In this document: one piece after another, positions 59,190 to 64,000 of the stretch
Layout of the letters: every line of letters begins with the position of its first letter
Numbering within the stretch: position 1 is the stretch's first letter
Source of the DNA: Bostrychus sinensis
Lineage: Eukaryota; Chordata; Actinopteri; Gobiiformes; Eleotridae
Direction: 5' to 3'
Assembly: GCA_020698575.1 (NCBI GenBank)
Contig: CM036251.1
Location: 10,952,288-11,016,287, forward strand
Length of the DNA stretch: 64,000 nt
The notes under the pieces: model-generated
The model's database searches: none
The model's input: the letters and a program-made list of their open reading frames with translations, nothing else
What the model was told of the DNA's origin: nothing
Translations under genes and position numbers: made by a program

Positions 59190-59560
59190 TCCCGTTAGTC
59201 ATCAAGAGTGTCCAGTAACTATAGGCCTTAGGTGCGATTTTCAATAACTATGTTGATATTTAGGAAAATACCACTAAAACTGGACTTTGCAAATATTTTT
59301 ATTTAGGCACAACCCATTTTTGTTTAAGACGCTGGTTGGAAAATGAGTGTAAATCTCTGTCAGATGGAAGACCATAGCATTATTGTGATATATTTTGATT
59401 CTTGCAATATGGATATTGCATTTATTGATATTGCGATAACAATAATTTCATGATATATTGTGCAGCCCAAACATAGACACACAAACAACCATTCACTTTC
59501 ACATTCATTCATTGTGGGCAACTGTAAATCAAACCCCCAACCACTAGAGCGCTAACCACC
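59190..59560 (-). mobile_element. SINE (reverse) interrupted by a hAT-like MITE relic
   Basis: The SINE tail text GTAACTATAGGCCTTAGG stops near 59231. SINE body resumes at about 59470 (CACAAACAACCATTCACTTT, GAGCGCTAACCACC near the head). Between them lies the MITE relic listed separately. Confidence 0.5.
59232..59469. mobile_element. truncated relative of the 34.8-kb hAT-like MITE
   Basis: The reverse complement matches 34799 onward: GGGCTGCACAATATATCATG, ATGCAATATCCATATTGCAA, GCTATGGTCTTCCATCTGAC and the CAGTTTTAGTGGTA-type stretch. Its other end is missing. Confidence 0.65.
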
Positions 59561-60075
59561 GCTTTTCTTGTCTGTGGCTGCATAAGAAAAGTAAATAAAG
59601 TAATGTTATTTAACTTGACTGACTTAACTATTTTCCTCATCAGCCACGGCAATAAAAGATATTATACACTGATTTGAGGTCATTTGCCAAGCCTTACAAT
59701 AATGGCATTTAATCAACAAATATATAATATTGTATCTGTATTTTCCCAATTTGCCCTAACAGTACAATCGGAGACTGTCTGTGGGGTTGACAAAAGGAGG
59801 AAGGAGGTGAAGATGCTGCCCACGACCTCAGATGCTCCAGGCCAACACAGTGACCTAATATTTCTCTGCGACGGATGCAAAACAGGCAGCAGCACAAAGT
59901 ATTATTTGATCTGGACATGGGAGCTGGGGGCAATGTGACCTCATGTGTCATTCAATACAATAAAATAAAAAATATGACAGCGTGAGTGCTGAAATGGACC
60001 ACTGTTCCTTATAAATTGGCCAATGATAATAATAAACTCAGCTTTACTTTTTTTCTTTAACTTATACTTTATTGG

Positions 60076-60528
60076 CAGTGCTTGACAATAACACTCGCCA
60101 ACCAGCCAAATGTGGGTAGAATTTAATTTTGGCTACTAACACAAATACTCCAAGTAGCCACTTTGGCCGGTTGAATTTTATGCATCCCTATCTTAACTTT
60201 AAAGGTTAGGCCTGAATTTATGTTGCTTGGCTTGAGTGTACACCTTTTAGTATAGAGTAATTTATCATAATTTGAGAAAAAAAAACATGTTTTAAAAGAT
60301 GTGACACCACATGCACAGCGGTAAACCTGTTTTGCAATATTTAATAAATCTCTCTCCATGCATAAAAAATGCATTTTACATTTCCTAAAGTTTGTAGTAT
60401 ACTATTAAAATAAACACAAACTTTTAAACAAAATAAAACGTTGCTACTAAAAGCATTTATTGGCTAGTAACTTTTGAAAAAGACTACCCACGGTGGCCAG
60501 AGAACAAAAAAGTAAATGTCAAGTCCTG
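60076..60528. mobile_element. hAT-like MITE with perfect 8-bp target duplication TTTATTGG
   Basis: The left end CAGTGCTTGACAATAA and right end, reversed, CAGGACTTGACATTTA agree at 12 of 16. TTTATTGG flanks both sides exactly (60068-60075 and 60529-60536). Length 453 bp. Internal text includes TAGCCACTTTGGCCGGTTGA. No coding capacity. Confidence 0.8.
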
Positions 60529-60536
60529 TTTATTGG

Positions 60537-61250
60537 TCAAGATAATGGTGTTATAGGTTTGGGTAAGTGACCAAAACTGAATGTTGTCACACATAAAGAC
60601 TACACCCTTGCAGACTTGCATAGGGATCTGACCCCCAACCTTATAGCTGGGATAAAGACATACTAACCATTTTGCCATTTCACTTTTCACCTTTTCATAC
60701 AATCAAACTATTGTTGAATGCTGCAATCATATGACCTGGCGTGCATTATTTGAATGTGAGTATAATAAATGTTTTCATGCCTCATGACAAACTTCCTCTT
60801 CCACTTTTCACTCTGATTCCATGGCCTTTTATATTTGCTTAATGAGGATCTCTGAGCAACAAACTGATGACCGAACTTCTTCATTATCGTTCCCCACGTG
60901 CATCACCTGTCACTGGTTCAGCACTGTTCTTATTTTGGACTACATTTAATAAATACTGACCACTGCAGACTGGGAACACCCCACACAAGGTCAAACTCAC
61001 TTAAATCCTTACTCTTGCCCATGATTTCAAAATTTGTCACTTGCTGCCTTTGATATATTGCACCCACTAACAGGTGCCATGATAAAGAGATCATTTGAGT
61101 AAAAAATGTTATGCCTGAACAGTGTATCAGATTTTTTTTGGCATGCATGCAAAAAGTAAATACCTTGCCCTGTTAAGATGCCTTCATTATACACATTTAC
61201 ATTATTATATAAACAGTAAATCTGCAATATGTTGTGTAGCATCAAACATT
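60537..61250. other. no gene recognised
   Basis: First 0.7 kb of the snx33 intron next to its donor. AT-rich, with no repeat that I can define. Confidence 0.5.
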
Positions 61251-61252
61251 AC

Positions 61253-62702
61253 CTTTCTGGAGGTGGATAATGTCTGGGAAGTTGGCGAGCAGGCCTTGGT
61301 ACAGCGACAGCTTGTCCAGCATTTGGAAGAGGTCATACTTGGGCTGCTCCGCGAACATCTCCCCAATGTTCTCATAGGTGCGTCCCGTGTGCGAGATGGC
61401 ATTATTGAGGGCGTCCGAGCAATTAGGAGGGTCCAATGAAAATGAATGACTTATGGACTGGAAAGCATTCCCCAGTCGCTGAAACTCCCTCCTAAATCCA
61501 CCCAAATGTTTCCGGACGAGCTCCGAAGCAACATGTGTGAGCTGCAACACACTGTCGTCCATCTTTTTGGCAAAAGACTTGAAAGTGTCCACCCTCTCCT
61601 CCACATCCTGCAAATCCTGGTGCTCAGTTGGGATTTGAAGTGTGAGCATGAAGTGAGCCCCCACCATCTCATCCTTCTCAGCTCTCCTTTTGCCCAGTTT
61701 CCACTGCTTGTCATCTGCGCACATCAGAAAGTGTTCAAACCCTTCGTATTGGGACAGTACTGGGTGACTGGTCATGTGATTCATCCACAGTACAAGCCGT
61801 CTTTTGCGCTTTTCAATAAAGTCTTCTTCAAACCGTCCTGTAGCCTGCTTTTCGGGCAAGTGAGGGACAGAGATCACAGTGAACTTGTTCAAAAGCCGGT
61901 TATAAAGCCAGTCGAAATGTTTGTAACGTCTATAGACAGGGCGCCCTGTGTGGGTTGGGGTGACCCGGTAGGATATGTATGTTTTGATGCCCTTAAATTT
62001 GGTCTGTTTTGTTGGGTCTTCGATGGAGCACGTAAAGGGATTTGGGTTGTCCTTCCAGCGTGGGCCTACAGGTCCCATATCGATAGTATAGGACTCTGCA
62101 ATCTTGGCCATCATGGGGACATCACCCAAAACAAATGCTTCTACCCCTGAGCGGACAAAACTAGAAAACCGGTTCAAGTTCCTCCCCACCATGCTGCCTT
62201 TTCTGGAACTAGACATGCTGTCCTGTCGCTCCATGGGCGGCTTAGGGCGGTAGTGCACATTGGGGTTGCTGGAGTTGGACACAGGGCTTTGATGGGCATG
62301 TCCATTCGCCCCTGGACCCCTTGGACTCGTGTGATCAATTTCCCCAACCACTGTCGACCTATCGTCCCAATCATCCCAATCATCGTAGTCGTCGTCGTCA
62401 TAGTAACTTTGCTGCAAGTGCGCATTGGTCGAGTTTGGGGTCGGGGGGAAGTAGGAGGAGTCGTTTCCTAGAGATCCAGCCGGGCTTATGGAGCAATCCG
62501 TCACATTGGAGTTGGAGCGGGTGCGTATAATCTCCACATAGGACGCAGGGAATAGCCCCCTCTGGCCACGGCTATTCTCCCCTTGGAACCATCCGTCCAC
62601 CGAGTTCTCGTCAAAAATAAGCACTTCCTCGTTCTCCTGGATGCTAATCTCCTCTTTGTTTTCGCTCAGAAAGGTATAAATGGCCTTGGCTTTCACTGAC
62701 AT
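61253..62702 (-). CDS. snx33: snx33 main coding exon: SH3, acidic linker, PX and first part of BAR (residues 1-484)
   Basis: Sorting nexin 33 is a cytosolic protein that binds phosphoinositide membranes. It couples the SH3 partners dynamin and WASP to membrane bending in endocytosis. The reading frame opens with ATG at 62702 and encodes an SH3 domain (residues about 1-60, with GLFPASYVEI), an acidic stretch (YYDDDDYDDWDDWDD, about 100-114), a linker with RPKPPMERQDS, a PX domain (about 220-335, with RRYKHFDWLY and PHLPEKQATGRFEEDF) and the start of the BAR region (about 365 on). It stops at a clean donor, AAAG|GTAATG, after LQK plus the first base of a Gly codon. Spacing and wording match SNX33 better than SNX18 (for example FVRSGVEAFVLGDVPMMAKIAE). 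The start is chosen because the SH3 begins at once, as in the family, and no longer frame exists. Family recall is from memory, but the assignment is strong. Confidence 0.96.
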
Positions 62703-62729
62703 CTTGACACCGCAGTGGTTTCCCCGATC
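62703..62729 (-). other. snx33: snx33 5' UTR next to the start codon (candidate)
   Basis: These 27 bases lie between an acceptor-like TTTTAG (ending at 62730) and the ATG. The three bases just before ATG are AAG, giving an A at position -3, which suits a vertebrate start context. If the acceptor is not used, the untranslated leader simply continues to the right. Confidence 0.35.
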
Positions 62730-63019
62730 CTAAAACCTAGCATCTATGTTGCTTAGATTGAACTCCTAACTTGCTTTTCAGTGCATGATGTATTGGAAAA
62801 CAATCTGACACTAGCTCACTGTATCATTAAAGCTCCTATCACATTACATTGCAGCTGTTGGATCAGGTGTGCCAAAACAATGCTAGGCTATGTAAAATTA
62901 ATACTCATAAGCGCAATATGCAGCCTCTAAATGCCATAAACAAAACATAGACCTGTTAAAATCATTAGCATCCTCGGCTCATGTATAAGCTATTGCCTTA
63001 TAACAACTTTACGCATTAC

Positions 63020-63490
63020 CTCCCTCGTAACAACCTCTTTCCATTGACATTACGGAGACAACAGGTTGGCAAACAAAGCTGATGTATCAAAAAAAAAAAA
63101 CTGCACCAGTCCGTGGTTATAATCCTGAAAACAACACCTCAGCTACGCGTCATTCACTTGTGCCGCACTTCGCTTCGTATTCCGGTGCGTAATAATTATC
63201 CTCGGTGCAAATATTTCCAAGACAAAGTGTGCTGGCGTGACAATGTGCAACCCATGAGTAATGCTATCCCAGTGCATTCCCCCGGACTGAAACTTGCTGC
63301 GTTTTCCTTGTAAACAGGTCCGTGCGCATCTTCTCTCGGTCCCTCCTTAAAGTGAAATCCAAACAAGCGAGATCCGAAAAACCCCAAACATTTAACAAGT
63401 AACCCCACAGAATCCAGGGGTCAGGACACTTTAGTGCGGTTTATTTCTGCGTGAGCTTCAACAAAGTAACTCTTTCCATGACGTGACGCT
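63020..63490 (-). promoter_or_regulatory. snx33: CpG-rich region, likely snx33 promoter and 5' noncoding exon
   Basis: Upstream of the snx33 ATG, this roughly 470-bp stretch has about twenty CpG dinucleotides, while the rest of the window is CpG-poor outside one repeat. No TATA box stands out. On the minus strand a donor-like GAG|GTAATG sits with the exon end at 63020, and an acceptor-like TTTTAG|GATC with the exon start at 62729. A noncoding first exon spliced over a roughly 290-bp intron to the coding exon is therefore plausible. This is inferred from position and composition only. Confidence 0.5.
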
Positions 63491-63514
63491 TGGACAATTG
63501 GAGGCAAGTTCGCC

Positions 63515-63518
<4 letters not shown>

Positions 63519-63548
<30 letters not shown>
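63519..63548. repeat. 30-base T run
   Basis: A pure poly-T tract, poly-A in the direction of snx33 transcription, just upstream of the CpG-rich promoter region. Confidence 0.9.
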
Positions 63549-64000
63549 CTGCTTCTTTTATATTCTGTGAAAGACACGAACTGCTTGAAGCTGCCACCAT
63601 CTGGACAAAACGAGAACAGCAACCATACAGCAGCAACGGGATTTAGGAGTGTCCCATAATAAAAGAAATGTTTGCCATAGGCGCACCCTGAATTTAAGGG
63701 CACAAGATTGAGAATACAATAAAATAGTTTGTGGTTAAACATCTGTGTGCATTTTAAGGGGAATTTTGATAATATTTCCGTAAACATAAGTAAGGGGATT
63801 TAATCTGACAAAAGGTTGTGGGAACAAAGTCAAATACCTTTAAATCAATGATATTCAACTAGTCTCCACACATATAAAAGCTAATTTAGAAATTTAGATG
63901 GTTAAATAGGCCTACACGTATGCCCATTGTGATGTTTTTTTTTAACCCAGTCACTGGAAAACTTAGCAATTAAAGTGGTCTGCTTCTACAATTAATTAAT
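63549..64000. other. upstream flank of snx33, no gene recognised
   Basis: AT-rich sequence beyond the presumed promoter. Nothing supportable. Confidence 0.5.

Larger units (their letters stand above)
37711..61252 (-). other. snx33: snx33 intron of 23,542 bp
   Basis: The GT donor (61252-61251) and AG acceptor (37712-37711) bound an intron that separates the two coding exons. It is packed with MITEs, SINEs, LINE tails and trinucleotide arrays listed separately. No further snx33 coding exon is needed, because the protein is complete without one. Regulatory sequence or a small nested gene could hide here, but none can be shown from the sequence alone. Confidence 0.93.

Noticed and set aside
61446..62150. 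234-codon plus-strand protein
   Set aside because: It is the antisense shadow of the snx33 main exon, whose minus-strand frame encodes clear SH3, PX and BAR domains.
61253..62702. Assignment to snx18 instead of snx33
   Set aside because: The linker and PX wording (SGVEAFVLGDVPMMAKIAE, SENKEEISIQ) and the C-terminal exon wording fit SNX33. Remembered SNX18 text differs at these places.

Overview
The window is nuclear DNA of a teleost fish, probably a spiny-rayed (percomorph) species, although the exact group cannot be read from the sequence. The evidence is one vertebrate-type split gene with GT-AG splice sites, AT-rich gene-poor flanks, and dense fish-type mobile DNA: tRNA-derived SINEs, hAT-type MITEs, LINE tails and very long simple repeats. 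There is no operon structure, no prokaryotic gene and no CRISPR array.

The only gene I can support is snx33 (sorting nexin 33) on the minus strand. Its main coding exon lies at 61253-62702 and its last coding exon at 37457-37710, separated by an intron of about 23.5 kb that fills more than a third of the window. The join restores a 567-residue protein with SH3, PX and BAR regions. A CpG-rich stretch to the right (about 63020-63490) is the likely promoter and 5' noncoding exon. Positions 1-37456 lie downstream of snx33 and show no convincing gene.

Everything else is mostly transposon strata. From left to right: a LINE reverse-transcriptase scrap (1-200); a 366-bp fold-back (1117-1484); a hAT-like MITE with a perfect 8-bp duplication (2453-2937); a hAT-like element (6295-8814) carrying a 1.84-kb, 21-bp minisatellite with higher-order structure; SINE and hAT insertions at 12.98-13.69 kb; GTA trinucleotide arrays (5.3, 16.8 and 39.5 kb, and as ACT at 43.8 kb); a mirrored inverted-repeat element (21816-22069); and a three-level nest at 23.2-29.1 kb. 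In the nest a SINE is split by a Harbinger-like TIR element, which is itself split by a 4.9-kb composite of modules A-B-A-A-B-B rich in short-loop hairpins. Further right are hAT-like MITEs at 33.9, 34.8, 39.4, 40.7, 44.1, 55.3, 58.1, 59.2 and 60.1 kb, five copies of an unnamed dispersed repeat (here 'family X'), and a 460-bp element with a perfect 9-bp duplication and a hairpin at each end (47830-48289).

The most unusual parts are the hairpin-module composite at 23.8-28.7 kb, including two changes in its last copy that look templated by the hairpins themselves; the minisatellite inside a hAT-like element; the 9-bp-duplication element; and the GTA arrays that grew inside MITEs. Family assignments rest on termini, target duplications and remembered motifs, since no database search was possible.
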